From NCBI RefSeq assembly GCF_017654505.1, contig NC_054534.1:27056689-27120688 (forward strand): a DNA stretch of 64,000 nt. The letters run 5' to 3'. The first letter of the stretch is position 1; the number at the start of each line of letters is the position of its first letter. Shown here piece after piece: positions 1-13,251 of this stretch. Origin of the DNA: Polyodon spathula. Taxonomy: Eukaryota; Chordata; Actinopteri; Acipenseriformes; Polyodontidae. Position numbers and translations under genes: made by a program. The notes beneath the pieces are model-generated. The model ran no database searches, had not been told where the DNA came from, and worked only from the letters and a program-made list of their open reading frames with translations.

Positions 1-1096
1 CCTATCCCAGTCGTGTGTGCCAGGGAGAAGGTTCCTGGACCTCCCTTATAGAGGGATCTGCACTGGGCCAGCTTTTGTTTCATTACTTGTGTTTTATTCC
101 ACTGTGTTTTGTTTTGTGTTAAGGTCTATGTATTATTTTCATTACACTATGTGTATATGTTTTCCCGCACTAGGACTACAATTGCTGGTACCTTAGTGCC
201 AGCCTCCTAACACTGCAACTAAACTATTTATAAATATCATATATAAATCCTGCTTGCCTGCGTGCCATGGGAAACGCAACCGCATTCTTGATCTCCCGTC
301 TCAGCAGATACCCCCCTGTTATACCCCTTCTACAAGGAGGCTAATAATATATTGTTCACTGTGTAGAAATGCACATAAAGAACATGAGAAAAGTTACAAA
401 CAAGAGGGGGCCATTCAGCCTGTCAATTATTGTTTGGTTCCTAATAGCTGATTGATGCCAGAACTTTGTGTAGTCGGTTCTCAAAAGATCCAGTGATCCC
501 AATGGCTGAACAGCAACAACATGGCTTGGTAACCCATTGAATACACTTGCCACCTGTGATGTAAAGTAGTGTCTCCTTCTGTCTGTCTTTACTTGCTCTC
601 CAATTGTGTCTTCCAGTCTTTCTCTGTGCTTGAAATGGTAACTAGGGTTAACCTTTTTACTGAATATTGTTTGTACTGTATATTAATAGTATATATCTTT
701 TACTTATGTATTGCAGTACACTATGTTAATGGATCTTGGAGCTATTAACAACCTGCCTGCCTGTCTGTTAATTTGTCTTAATGTCTGCCTACCTTGCAAC
801 TGTATTTTCCTTTAAAATATTTGATTCTTATAATTTTTCTGATATAAATAGTGAAGAAAAGACCAAGTAATTGACATACAGGGTTTAAACTGCCACCAGA
901 TAAACAGCCACCTATGAAAGTTATGTTTAAGTGTCCTGCTGACGGAACATAAAAAATTAGTTGCATCTTTTTCATAAACCTGTTTTCAGTGTCAAAGAAA
1001 AAAAAGTAAAAATGCAAGCTTTATGTTAAACGAGAAAGGTGCATAATTTAGGATCTAGATGGCAGGACACTCACTTTTGTGAATTATTATTATTGC

Positions 1097-1138
<42 letters not shown>

Positions 1139-4100
1139 AAATTGACTTAATAAAGTAGAGATACAGTATAAAAAGCCTAATTGAATTTTAATTTATGTTA
1201 CAAAATATGCCACCTCTATCAAATAATTATTTGAAATTGAGTTAAAAGCAAGAGTCCCATTGACAGGTTCAGTATATTTAATTTCAGCCTACAGCCCCTC
1301 TGCTTGTTCCTGCAGAGATACCCATGTTGAGCCGAGCTGGTATTGCTGCTGTAATCCCTTTGTTCTTCCATGATGTGATTTTGTTTAATGCTTTACCCTT
1401 GGTGTTGTGCTCTGATACTGTCCCAGGCTCTGACAGTAATAGGTATTTTAGTGAGGTTAGTGGCCTCTTCTGTGCTTGGACATGACACACCACAGACATT
1501 CCATGAGGCTTTTTTAAATCTCCTGTTCTATAGTAGGTCACACTATAAATCCAATTTCAAACTATAAAATACAAAAATAAACCTTCCCCACATTTGTGTC
1601 AGCCTTAAATACTTATGGAACTGGCAATCATATTTTTTTTTGGCAACTATTTTTGTGGATTATTTAAAAATGTCTGTGTTTCATAGAACTTGATATATTT
1701 TCCATTATAACATTGAATCATTAAGGTCTAGCCTTAAGATATATATTTTTTAGTTCAAGTATAAAATATTACAAATAAGTATATAAGTGACATCCACTCC
1801 CTTCATAATTTTGAAGTACTTTACATCTCTAGACATCTGTTCAAACACAACTGTGGCACATGGACGCACACATAGGAAGACAGAGCCTTCCATATACCCT
1901 AGTGTCTAATATTTGTTGTATGAGTTTCCTAGAAGTGTTTAATTTTTCAAGCCAGCTGCTGGTTAAAAAAGGCTATTGTTTCTCATCCTGTGACACACCG
2001 AAAACCTGAATTTCAACCTCTTCAACTACTGCCGATGCCACTGACAGCAAAATAACGTATTTCTAATAAATATGTTTTCTCTTACTCTGCACTAATACAA
2101 AAATCATATTAAAAAAAAAGCATACAATACATGGAAATGTCAGACCTAGCAGTAAGTGACGCACAAGGCCGTGCTGATGTTTTATTGATGTGAGCAGAAC
2201 CCCCTCTTTACTGAGTCACTTCCTTCTCTTTCACTTGTTAGCAAGTATTATTATCACACTCTGGGGCGTCTTGAAGCAAAACCAAGGGAAGCCTGCTTCA
2301 CACTCCATTGCTACAGATTCTTTGTTGGACACTTAATCAGTATTGGTTAGCTGAAGGAAAAATGGCATATTTTAGAACAGCGATTTAATGCAAATGAATT
2401 TTACATTATGTATGAACCTTTTAAATCTGTAGGATTACCTGTTTCTTAAACGATACTTAGAATAGTGTCTAATCTGATGAAATGCCATTGTAGCTATATA
2501 CATTTTTATCTAATCTTTAAATTAAAATAGCTGTAAACAAACGTTTAGCAATTCTTTGATTGTGGAACAAGTAGGCCGAGGTCCCATTTGCTAAAATGTT
2601 GTGCCTAATAATTTCCCAATGGATGACCTTATTAGGTCAAAGTTTTCAACATCCTACAGTGTATTCAGACACCCTTGAGAACAATCTCCAAAGAGGCTTG
2701 AAGAGAAAACCTAAATCAATAAATAGCAATATATGGAAATGCTGAGTGCACACTTACAAGGGTGACTTGTTCTCCAGGGCTGGCTGGTCTGTCATATTCT
2801 GATATTTTCAATTATAAACGTATTGAAAACTTGGAACTTGAGATTAACACTTTGACCACACTGTAGGGCTGTGTGGAATACAGGATACTGACCAGGAGTC
2901 AATAATGTGGTGCAACAATGTTGCTGGTAACTGAAGAATGTGTGAAACACTTGTATGGCTAGTTATTCTATTCCTAGTATTCTCTAACAGTACACCCAGC
3001 AGTACCCATTATCGGCTGTTTTTTAGAGTCCGAGTGATATTAGAAGACATCTAATAGCAGGTGGATGACATTTTACATTACATACAGCGCAGCACTCTTT
3101 GCAGAGACGGCTGTCCTTGTCAATGTGTGGTGATGGAGTAAGACTCGAGTGAATTATTACACCCAGTGGCTAAAGGTTAAACAACTGACTTGCAATAACT
3201 CACTAACAAGGCAGCTTTTGTGTGTGGGAGCTATCATTCAATCTAAACAAATAAGACATCTGTCACTTTAGGACTTTGAAGAAATATTGCCTTTGAAAGG
3301 AATTAAGAAGAGGAATTTGAAATCAGATTAGTCTACCTAATATAAGATTTGGAAAGAGATGAGAAGACCCTCTAGTGCTGCTAACTTGTGTATCTACCTC
3401 AGCATAAACAGAAGAGCCCTAGGGATATAGGGTGCCTCAGAGATAAGATTGAGAGCACTGCAAAAACTGTAAAAGTAAAAAAAAGCAAAATACTCTAGGC
3501 CTCATAGGCCCTAGTTTCTGGCCTGGTCCTCGAAGGAATCCTAATCTAACTGTCTGTTTAATTGTGGGGGGCCCTTATTGTTAGAGCATGTTCTAAGGGT
3601 GTTTTCAGGCTGGTCACCTGGTTAACAGCCAGTGAGAGCCAGTTAAATTGCGCAGCCAAGTGGGAGGTAGGCAAAACAGAATGGAGCAGGTGACGAAGAC
3701 GATCAGCAAGAGCTCTTTTGGCTCTGGTGTTTGGCTCTGCTATGTGGCCTGGTCAGAAGATAGTGCAGGGCCTTGGCTTGAGCTCCAGTGCCTGTGAAGA
3801 TTAATAAAAGTACCCAGTGCCTGTGCTTCGGGAGAGGAGGAGGGGGGCTGTGGGGGTGTGTACAGCAAGCCCTGACCTCCGCCTCATGATTGAGGACATG
3901 CAGGGCAAGGCTAGCTCCTGCACATGACAGTACCGTTTACCCAGTTTAAACCTCATGAAATTATTTTCTTCATTCTGGTAATTCTTTGGTGGTTCTACTG
4001 TTTGTACCACAAAAGAGGGGAAACTCTGTTGGTGTGAAAAGTATTATATATTGTTCAATGCTCCCCAACATTCAGAAGAAGCAAATTGCATTGATCATTG

Positions 4101-4320
4101 TAATTTCTTCTTGAATTTGTTTTGTTTGGATTAACCGATTTTATTATCAACATGGTTTACCATAATTCTTATTGGATTAACTAGTCCAAGTCATGTAATC
4201 AGGTAAAACCACTTATAAAAAACTAACATTCAGTTTCTTAAACTTAAACTCAAGTTTCCCATGGTATTCCCCTGTCTTTCCCATGGTTGTAGTTTGCATT
4301 TATCATAGTTTACCCATGTT
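1..4320. other. No gene recognised; AT-rich unique-looking DNA
   Basis: Only short chance open frames occur here and none resembles a known protein. The stretch holds one ATT microsatellite (listed separately) and several short homopolymer runs. The first 250 bases are somewhat richer in GC and could be the tail of a repeat, but I see no terminal repeat to support that. Confidence 0.5.
1083..1138. repeat. ATT/TTA trinucleotide microsatellite
   Basis: About 18 near-perfect copies of a TTA unit with one interruption (TTGCTATT) near the left end. It is a simple repeat with no gene nearby. Confidence 0.95.
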
Positions 4321-4329
4321 TCCCATGTT

Positions 4330-4500
4330 TATTAATATTAATCAATCGATCTATTTTATATAGCACCTTTCATAGTGGAACACCATCACAAAGCACTATA
4401 CAAGATGCAGTAAAAACAAGAAAGTCAATAATACTTCAAATACAGAGAAATTCATAATACATGATATACAGTATATAAAAAAATGCATAATACATAACAT
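4330..4500 (+). repeat. Degraded dispersed repeat (SINE or LINE-tail type)
   Basis: The stretch begins with TATATAGCACCTTTCATAG and continues with CACAAAGCACTATACAAG. This motif pair resembles, from memory, the 3' portion of short interspersed repeats common in fish genomes. No other full copy is present in the window, so the family assignment rests on recall alone. No terminal duplication was found. Confidence 0.35.
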
Positions 4501-6480
4501 ACATTGGAATATGCTTTCCCAAATTTCACTATTCTTTACTATGCTACTGCTTTTTCAGTCTGCTTTAGTATACTTTGCTACAATGCTACTATGGTAAACT
4601 TATAGGGGATAGGACTGAATATCAGTGCCAATACCACTGTGTCCATATGATGAGCAGGTACCCTATTGACTGGTAATGGATTTCCCCTGATTGAGACAAT
4701 ACATAGTCTCTCTAATTATACTCGTCTGCAAATGCTTTGAAAACTGGCAGAAGGACATAAATGGCCTGCTGTGACACTAAATGATTCAACTGAGGGCAAA
4801 ATGCTGAATCTCAATTTCATTTAAATAATTGTATTAATATCACCAACCACAAGGTTGCTGGGTTGACCCTTGCCTCCACTGCTTTGAAAACGTACTTTGA
4901 TCACTAGAGGCAGTCCAAATCTGCAGGAATATGCAAAAAACTACGGACATTTGAAGTAGATATCTGCAGAGTGTTCTGAGGAGCATCTCATGAGTTTAGT
5001 ATTTGTATTATAATGGCTTATAAAAATGCAAATCAAGTAAACATAATCATATCAAACAATTTATGGGTTAAGTACTTCCAATTTAATACAACAAACATTT
5101 TTGTCAAAAAAATCTTTAGGAACTGTCAAACAGAAACATAACGCACATTCTTACAGGGCCACATTTTCAAAGCTTTAAAGAATAAGTGGCGGGGTTCCGA
5201 AAAATATAACGTTCTACGTCCCCACTTGTTGCTACAACTGTTTAAATAATATACCTGCAATTTTTTGTTTTCATTGCTAAACATCCTGACAGCTTTTTAC
5301 ACTTTATAACTTTAAAGTTTGTTTTAAAGCTCTTTTCAAAATGGTTGCTCTAGTGCACTGAGGTTTGAGATCTGTCCTCTAAATTCACTGCAGGAGGAGC
5401 GATTAAAAAATAAATAAATTAAAAACATAACAACAAGTGCTCTGGCTTTTCTGTTCCGTACCACATCATGGATCGTTATTGCAGTGTTACCTGTTTGACA
5501 ATGTGGGCAATAATCCTTGCACTCAATGCATTAGAGTGGACATTTTCTCTGAATCGTATTAACCAGTGGTAAATCAATTGGCAAGCCAAACACCAACTTT
5601 TCCATTAGATTCTATAAATAAGGCCAATTAGGGGTTACTACAGATTTACAGTAACTGTTGTAAATGCGGTATAATATATTTCTATGGTTAAGGGTGTAAG
5701 TATCTAGATCAGCATCTCCATAACATTTATGCTCTGTGAATCCAAAGTACTGGAATGGGATAAAATAACAACTTCATTAATCTTTGGTTTACATTATGTA
5801 AATTAAGTTTGAAGAACAGAACCAACAGCTATCTTTCAAAAGCAACCATTGTAATTAAAGTGATCTTTATGTATTTAACTATACATTGATGGATAATTCA
5901 ATCCTTTTAGCAAATACACTTATAGTTATTTTGGGTTCTGTGAAGATCACACTTTTGTGCCTAATGCTTTCAAATACACAATATAAAATGGTGCAGCAAA
6001 AAATACAATATACAGAGTTTCCCCTGTAAGACTTTTGCATTGCACAAGGTGGTAGAAGTGCAGACATGTTTAACAAGATTACACTGTGGCCAGCTGAGGC
6101 CCACACTATGAATAACAAGGTATTGACCTGCTGGTTAGTCATATTAAACTATTAGGCATAAAAAGGCTTGCCTTTTGTAACCCATGGACTATGGATTTTC
6201 AAATCCATGCATTTAAGAGTTTACTTGTATCACGTACCTGTATGTGTTTAGGACAAGAGTCAATCTGCTGTGTGAAAGTTAACCTCTTCAGCTTCTGCCG
6301 CAGCGTCACCCATATTTATTATGTTGTGTTGTTTCAGCAGGAAACCCCAACCTCAGTCTCAGTATAGAAACTTAAAGCCTCTGTCAAGCCCACACATGGG
6401 AATGTTAAAACAGTGCCATTCTACTCTAGATCAGGTGTGCCTTTAACAGAGTACCCTTAAGCAAATGGCAAGACAATTTA
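4501..6480. other. No gene recognised
   Basis: AT-rich sequence with short random open frames on both strands. Nothing in it matches the repeats found elsewhere in the window. It leads directly into the LTR of the gypsy-type element. Confidence 0.5.
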
Positions 6481-7160
6481 TTCCGTAGGGTAGGTGGAAC
6501 TTGGCCATTTAGAAAGGTGGCGCAGCTACGGCACCCAAGCTCATTGACCCTGACGGTAGACGACGTGGCATCCGAGGATTGGAGGAGTGGATGCGCTCGT
6601 TAACCTAGAGGTCATGGGCAAGGGTATAAATAGGGGGTGTAGCTTCAGTGATCTGTTCCTTTGTAGATGGTTAGCAAACAAACCTAGAAGGAGCCTGTAA
6701 ATTGCAAAATAGAAACCGTGAGTGTTCTGTGTATTCGTCTGTCTCATAACACTGTTTGTTTTGTGTTGTTTGTCTTTAAAGAATACTAGCATGAACCTGG
6801 AGCTGTAGCCGCAGGCCAGCATTAACCTGGATATCAACACTCACCTTTTCACTTCAGAACTGTCTTTGCACCACAAGCACTTAATTCACGCACTATCGGA
6901 ACTGTGTCTGTGCTTGTGTTTTGTGTGGGTGAGGAAAGATGGGAATTTTGGTTGCGGGTCAAACCCATGGGATTTTTACAAACAGGAGTGATACACGCTG
7001 CTATACCACTGCCTTCATTATTATTGTTTACAGGTTGTTGCCACAAGGCTCTGGACATTATAACCATTAATAAACACCCCTGCACCCTGTGAATCATTTG
7101 TCTGTGTGATTAATCCACTCTGCACTGCACTCACCTGCACGCATTCACCACTTTGCCACA
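6481..7160 (+). repeat. 5' LTR of the Gmr1-like element
   Basis: The right end is placed at TTTGCCACA, just before the primer site. The last 60 or so bases recur after the polymerase region at about 10787-10846, with the shared run GCACTGCACTCACCTGCA. Inside are a TATA box near 6625 and an AATAAA signal near 7069, in the order expected for U3-R-U5. The left boundary is an estimate because the 3' LTR is mostly missing. Confidence 0.7.
6625..6632 (+). promoter_or_regulatory. LTR TATA box
   Basis: TATAAATA sits in GC-richer sequence about 535 bases before the LTR end. It is the only good TATA-like core in this LTR and is in a typical place for retrotransposon transcription initiation in U3. Confidence 0.55.
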
Positions 7161-7162
7161 CG

Positions 7163-7180
7163 TGGTTGTCAGAAGAGGGA
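7163..7180 (+). other. Putative tRNA primer-binding site
   Basis: TGGTTGTCAGAAGAGGGA begins two bases after the LTR end. The TGG start and position fit a retrotransposon minus-strand primer site. The corresponding site of the minus-strand LTR element at about 47918 also begins TGGTGTC two bases past its LTR. The tRNA was not identified. Confidence 0.6.
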
Positions 7181-7935
7181 TGGACTATGCAGCACTGTCA
7201 GCCCTGCTGGAGCAGCTGGACAGCAGACGGGAGGCGGAGGAGAAAAGGAGAGAGGAGAGGTACACCGTGCTGATCGAGAGGGTCGGGCTGGCGATACCTC
7301 CCCCAGTATCAGCAGAACTGGGTATGACGGCGCCAAAGACAAGGGCGCACAAAATGATGGTGGAGGACGACCCAGAAGCATACCTGGTAGCATTTGAGCG
7401 GTTGGCTACCACCGCGTCATGGCCCCGACAGTACTGGACAAGTCAAGTAGGACCCTGTCTGATTGGTGAAGCTCAAGCAGCATACCAGCCGATGGGCGAT
7501 GACGCCGCCACTCAATACGACCTGGTAAAACTGGCCATTCTCCGCCGTCTTAATATTACGGAGGAAACTCACCGAGTGAGGCTCAAGGAGTACAAGAGGT
7601 CCCCGAATATACGCCCCAGGGTGGTCGCTCAGAAACTTTGCGACCACATGGTACACTGGCTCACCCCGGTGCTAAAATCAAGCGTGCAAATGGGTGAGAC
7701 TATAGTGATCAAACAGTTTTACCATGTGGTCAGCGCCTAGACCCAAGCGTGGATATGGTGCCATAACCCTGATACCCTGGAACAGGCAGTAAAACTTGTT
7801 GAGGACTTCGAGGACTCCCTGGTATCAGCCCAGACAGGCCTACTCACCACGCCAGTTCAACGGACCATCCGGGCCCCACCTTCTCCCTCTGCTCCACCAG
7901 CCCTACCACCGGGACCAGGTCAACTGTTGGGCTGT
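7180..7935 (+). pseudogene. gag: Gag of the Gmr1-like element, SCAN-like domain, interrupted
   Basis: The frame opens at the ATG at 7180, directly after the primer site. An upstream in-frame ATG lies in the LTR, so 7180 is the better start. The first 35 or so residues are Glu/Arg rich and helical in character. The middle to C-terminal part (VKLAILRRLN, then RLKEYKRSP) has the look of the SCAN-type capsid domain; SCAN domains of vertebrate zinc-finger proteins are thought to derive from Gmr1-like gag. A TAG at 7738 stops the frame, but recognisable sequence (HNPDTLEQAVKLVEDFE) follows in the same frame. A nucleocapsid zinc knuckle is not visible, and the protease region to about 8160 is too eroded to recognise. 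Confidence 0.75.
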
Positions 7936-8164
7936 TGGGAGCCTGCTATAACGGTGCAAAACTCCAGTCAAAGGGGGTCGAAATGCAGTGTGACCGAGAG
8001 GGTGAGGTTACTGGGCAATTAAGGGCAGATGTTACTCCCCACCACCTCTCAATATACCGGACATGTGGCACTCAAATGTGGACACAGTGTGGGGCCAGAA
8101 AAACGACCCATCACTGGTGCACATTTGGGGACAGGTCCGGTTTATTGAAGGTAAGGATGTTTAA

Positions 8165-9345
8165 GGCACGGGGGCACTAGCATTTCCACACTTCATTATC
8201 ATGGGGAAATTACTGTATAGGGTAAACCTGGCCTCAGGCACAGGACAGCCTGTAACACAATTATTGGTTCCCCTGTCTTGTCGGCTGGAGGTCATGAGGC
8301 TGGTGCATGATATCCCTTTTGCGGGGCACCTCGGAGCTGACAAGACAAGGGAACGAATATTGGCTCAATTTTTTTGGCTAGGACTTTATAGAGATGTTTC
8401 GAAATATGTAGCCACATGCCCAGACTGCCAGCGAGTAGCTCCAGGTTGAGTGCGCCACGCCCCTTTGGTCCCACTGCTGATTATTTCCACCCCCTTTGAA
8501 CGCATCGTAATGGACATAGTTGGCCCTTTGCTACCTTCTGACTCTGGGTATATGCATAAATTAGAGGTGATAGATTACGCAACACGATACCCGGAGGCAG
8601 TTCCATAGAGGTCCACTAGTGCCGCGGCGATAGCCAAAGAACTAGTGCAGATTATGGCAAGAGTAGGGATCCCCAAGGAGATATTGACTGATCATGGAAC
8701 TAATTTCTTGTCAAATACGTTACAGCAGGTATATAAAATACAAAAAATACATCCCATCAGAATGTCTGTTTATCATCCACAGACGGATGGTTTGGTGGAA
8801 CACTTTAATCAGACCCTGAAGGCGATGCTGAGATGGTTTATAAATCAAGAGCAAAAACATTGGGCATTGCTGCGTCCCTACCTCTTTTTTGCAGTGAGAG
8901 AGGGTTCTTCCCCTTTGAGCTCTTGTACAGCTGACAGCCTGACAGCATTCTTGATCTGTTGAGAGAGGGATGGGAGGAGCACAAAGGCTTGTCTAAAAAT
9001 GTAGTGCAGCATGTGTTCCTACTTAGAGATCGCCTAGATTTGGAGGTCATTTGGCCCAGGACAATCTCAAAGCAGCCCAGCACCGACAACAGCACCATTA
9101 CAATCAAAATGCATTGATTCGAACCTTTCGACCTGGAGACAAGGTAATGCTGCTGCTTCCCTCAACAGAATCCAAACTATGTGCTAAATGGCAGGGGCCA
9201 TATGAAGTGATTCGGGCTATAGGAAAGGTGAATTATGAAATTAGACAGCCCGATCGCCATAATGAAAAATAAATTTATCATATAAATTTAATAAAGCGCT
9301 GGCAGGCAAGAGAGGTCTTATTTATAGCCCCAGGCAATGTAGAGG
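8165..9345 (+). pseudogene. Integrase of the Gmr1-like element, broken into three frames
   Basis: Integrase joins the reverse-transcribed DNA to the host chromosome. The N-terminal zinc finger is visible at about 8290-8445 as a spaced His pair (VHDIPFAGHLG) followed by CPDC. The catalytic core follows in other frames: the first Asp in ERIVMDIVGP near 8515, the second in DHGTNF near 8690, and the Glu in the HPQTDG...VEHFNQ segment near 8800. At 9051-9345 comes the C-terminal region with FRPGDKVMLL and KWQGPYEV (a GPY/F module), and then INLIKRWQ just before RT. A TGA at 8447 and at least two frameshifts break it. Its place upstream of RT defines the Gmr1-like order. Confidence 0.82.
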
Positions 9346-9350
9346 ATGAT

Positions 9351-10745
9351 TTGGGCCCCGAGTTAGAAACCTCTAACACAAAGAACATTTCAATGGGGGA
9401 ACAATTACTTCCTGATCAGCAACGTGAGCTGCGCATGTTAATTGAGGAATTTAGTGATGTTTTTTCTAACGTGCCAGGTAGAACTAACCTTGCTGAATAT
9501 GACATTATCTCTCCGCCAGGTGTCACGGTGCGAGAGAGAGAAAGTCGACGAGATGGCGTTCACAAAGAGGCATGGGACATGCTCGAACTTGGGGTGATTG
9601 AACCTTCCAGGAGCGAGTGGTGCAGTCCAATTGTCATAGTGGCCAAAAAGGATGGCACCAACCGTTTTTGTGTGGATTTCCGTAAGGTAAATGCCATTGC
9701 CAAGTTTGATGCGTATCCCGTGCCTTGGGTCGACAAACTTCTCGATAGACTGGGGAAGGTAGGGTTTATTTCCACTCTGGACCTGACTAAAGGATACTGG
9801 CAGATCTCGTTAACTCGTAGATCCAGAGAGAAAACTACATTTTCAACGGCAGAGGGGCTGTTCCATTTCACAACCATGCCGTTTGGGCTACATGGTACAC
9901 CCGCTGCCTTTCAGAGACTCATGGACCAGGTTTTACATCCACATTGTGAATAGGTAGCAGCATGTATTGACGATATGGTCATTTACAGCTCCACCTGGCG
10001 AGAGCATTTGGCTAGGATCACAGCCGTCCTTCAGTCTCTAAGGGCAGCCCGGCTGACAGCCAACCTGCGAAAATGCAAAAAAAGAGACTCAGTATTTGGG
10101 ATTTATAATGGGGAATGGGAAGGTGAAACCCGTTGTCAGCAAGGTCCAGGCCTTGATGAACGCGGCAATCCCTAAAACCAAGGCTCAGGTGAGGTCTCTA
10201 TTGGGGTTGGCTGGTTATTACCGCTGCTTTATCCCCGAGTATGCCACAGTGGTCAATCCCTTAATTGACCTCACCAGAAAGAGCGCACTAAATTTAATTA
10301 AGTGGTCAGCAGAATGTCAGGGGGCATTTGATACTGTCAAGCACAAACTGTGCCAGGCCCCTGCTCTCATTACTCCAGACTCAAGAGATTCTTCCTCCAC
10401 ACTGATGCATCGGATGTGGGTTTGAGTGCAGTCCTGTCCCAAATGGTAAACTAAGTAGAACATCCCATACTGTACATTAGTAAAAAAATGCTCCCTCGAG
10501 AGCACAACTACTCCGTCATTGAAAAGGAGTGTTTAGCCATTAAATGGGCTACTCATTCTTTAAGATACTACCTGCTGGGGCACTCATTTGATCTCGTCAC
10601 TGACCACGCCCCACTCACGTGGTTAAGCACAATGAAGGACAGCAATGCCTGATTAACTCATGGTATCTGGCATTGCAGTCCTTCATGTACCATCGTGCAG
10701 GGAAAGACCACCAAAATGCAGATTATTTCTCCCGGGAGGGGGGAG
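9351..10745 (+). pseudogene. pol: Reverse transcriptase and RNase H of the Gmr1-like element, broken
   Basis: This part copies the RNA genome and removes the RNA strand. RT fingers and palm are clear: SPIVIVAKKDG, FCVDFRKVN, STLDLTKGYWQI and MPFGLHGTPAAFQRLMD. The frame stops at 9951 just before the active site, which continues as CIDDMVIYS, so the usual Tyr of the Y-x-D-D box is Cys here. A frameshift near 10090 leads to the connection region (LGLAGYYRCFIPEY). RNase H continues to about 10625 across another shift, with the first Asp in FTDASD, the Glu in EKECLAIKW and a further Asp in VTDHAPLTWL. The C-terminal tail HRAGKDHQNADYFSR ends just before a purine tract. Confidence 0.88.
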
Positions 10746-10850
10746 TAAGGGGAAAGGTAGATTTAGCCGAGCGTTCCTGTGTGATTAATCTGCTCTGCAC
10801 TGCACTCACCTGCATTTATTCACCATTTTGCCACAACAACACTATAGATT
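10736..10850 (+). repeat. Polypurine tract and collapsed 3' LTR of the Gmr1-like element
   Basis: A purine run (GGGAGGGGGGAGTAAGGGG) follows the end of RNase H and fits the plus-strand primer. Only about 90 bases later the sequence matches the last 60 bases of the 5' LTR and ends TTTGCCACAAC. Most of the 3' LTR, including its U3 and R, has therefore been lost by internal deletion. Confidence 0.65.
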
Positions 10851-13251
10851 GTGTACTTTAAGAAAATTATAACAGATTAGTAAATACCGTTTAAGAAAAA
10901 CAAGACAGTAGTAGTTTTCATTGTGTACCTAATGTTTTCATGTGGAGCTAGACTTCACAGATTTGTTGGCTTAAATCAGAGTAGGTCACAGTTCTGTATT
11001 TTATAATATCAGAGGTAGCTGTACATCCCACGTTGTGCTTTAGTTGCTACGCTTGTAGAAGAACAAAACAACAAAACAATATTGTATCAGATAAGATGTG
11101 CTTGCAGGCAGTCTTGAAGTATGCTGCTTAATAGATACAGATGTGTAAACCCACTGCAGCAGATCTAAGTGAGATTCTTTGATGTTTGCTGTTTGCTATG
11201 GGGTTGAAAGGGGTTCTCTTTGGGAGACTAACATACCAGAAGCCGCAGGCAACACAAGCTCATCACACTGATTATTGTAAGATCCTTGGGTGACACATAT
11301 TTGCCACGGCACATCTGTGTTACCTACCTGTCTTCTTTGTGAAAAGAAGCAATCATGTCCTTTTTATCCTCCTGTAAGCACATGTATAGGGAGACAGTTA
11401 GCTGTAAGAATCATAAGAATTGTGTGGAAGAATATTTCTTTAAGCAAAGCAAAATTATTTAGAAAATTTTAATGGCTCCTAATATAGGGTGAATGATACA
11501 ACTTTATAATACAGTTTTTTTTTATTTAGTCACAAACAGAAATGTGTTATCCAGTCTGATTTTATTCAGTATTGTCAATGTGACTTTTAAAGGTTTAGAT
11601 TCTGTAGTTAGATACACTGTACTGTCTGGCCAAAGAACACGACCAGCTTTTCACAATTCATTTCTCATGGTTGCTGGCTCTATCAGTCATGACCCATTTG
11701 CTCCCAGAGTTGTAAATTTCCAGTGGTGGCTTTCTGCAAACGTGTTATTCCAGGAATACCTTTTTGAAGTTAGTCAATGAAGCAACTGCATTGAGGGGAG
11801 GACATATTAACATTGTCCTTGAAAATCCTTTGACAACCCTCACAGAGCTTATGTAGTTCTAGTTGATCACATGATCACTTGAAGCTCTTGGGAGTTATCA
11901 ATCATGGAGACTATCGATATCTACGGATATTCTCGGGTCACATGACACAGTGTGCAGAGTGTTCTCGGTTAAGAGAATAAACAAAGGCATCTGGGATCAT
12001 GAGCTATAGAACAAAAATGACATCAGAAGCTTGGGTTTATTCCTTTGTTCATCCAATTCTAGCAGAGGTTTGTCAGAGGCTGGCTAATGAAATGTGCAGA
12101 AAGATTGCAGATCTGGTGGGCATCCATTATAACTGCCTTCCTATTTAACTGAGCATCTCTTCTGCTCTTCTAACCTAAACATCAGTAGAGGAGAGACGCT
12201 TTTCTGAGGGGCCTGGAGGACAAAAATAAAGTAATATCACTGTGAAAGATTTCAATTTATTCATCTTATCTTATTACATGGTATACGGATTTACTTCTTT
12301 ATACCAATCCTCAAAAGAAGATTAGGGTTAACATTTCTGAAAACAAATTATCCTTCTCCCTACACATAACAGATTACATTAAATAAATGTCTTTAAAAAA
12401 ATCCATAGACATTACAATGCATTTTTATTATCATCATTTGGTTCATATTTGAGTGGATTAAAATATAATCTTATTGTTTAATGCTTATTGAGTGATTTTA
12501 TTACTGCAGTCTAGCTGAATCTTTGGCTTAAAAATTATAACTTAGTCACAGTGCAAGCTGCTCTATCACAGTCATTTGCAACTGTGTATGTCTAAGTCAA
12601 ATTAATCACTGTCATCTCAAGCAAGCTCAAATAAACTTTTGACAATAATTGTGCACTGTTCCACAGCAAGCATGTTCTTATGCAAGGCAGCTGCCCCAGG
12701 AATATACACTTCTACTTTGCGTGCTGTGTGGAAGTCATTTGATTCACCAAAATATGTTTTGTACAAGAAGCCCACACAAAGGCAAAGCTTATGTCATAGG
12801 CTAGGAAGCAAAACAAAATCATTTTTGTGGTTGTTTTGTTCATACTGTGCAGGGTTTCTAACTCTGAAGTATAAATAACTTGTATGAAATAAGTACAAAG
12901 TGTACAGACAGATTTGACATCTAAGGACTTTTCACACTTCCAATAAACACAGTATTTAAATGCAAAAAAAAACAAAAAAAAAAACACCTCACCAAAAACT
13001 CACTTTACAATATTGTGTAGCATTAGAACCCCCTTTCAGACAGGGTTATTGTCTATGACTAGTATAAATGACTGCTGTACAGTAGATAGAGTGGAAAATA
13101 GTACGGCCAGTGTCATCACTTACGAAAATCTAGAAATAGAACATTTTCTGTTTGTTTGCCAAAAAATAACAATTTAACAAATAATAGCAACAGTATTATT
13201 ACTTTTATAAAGACAGCTTGGTGATAATGTTGCCACAAAGCACGGTAAATA

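Larger units (their letters stand above)
6481..10850 (+). mobile_element. Decayed Ty3/gypsy retrotransposon of the Gmr1 type (integrase before RT)
   Basis: The element runs on the plus strand as 5' LTR, primer site, gag, integrase, reverse transcriptase, RNase H, purine tract and a collapsed 3' LTR. The integrase zinc finger, core and GPY module lie between gag and the RT, whereas ordinary Ty3/gypsy elements have RT and RNase H before integrase. This inverted order is the known hallmark of the Gmr1 group. Stop codons and frameshifts interrupt every domain, so the copy cannot encode a working polyprotein. The 3' LTR keeps only about the last 80 bases, so LTR-based dating is not possible. The exact left boundary is uncertain because no target duplication was seen. 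Confidence 0.88.
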
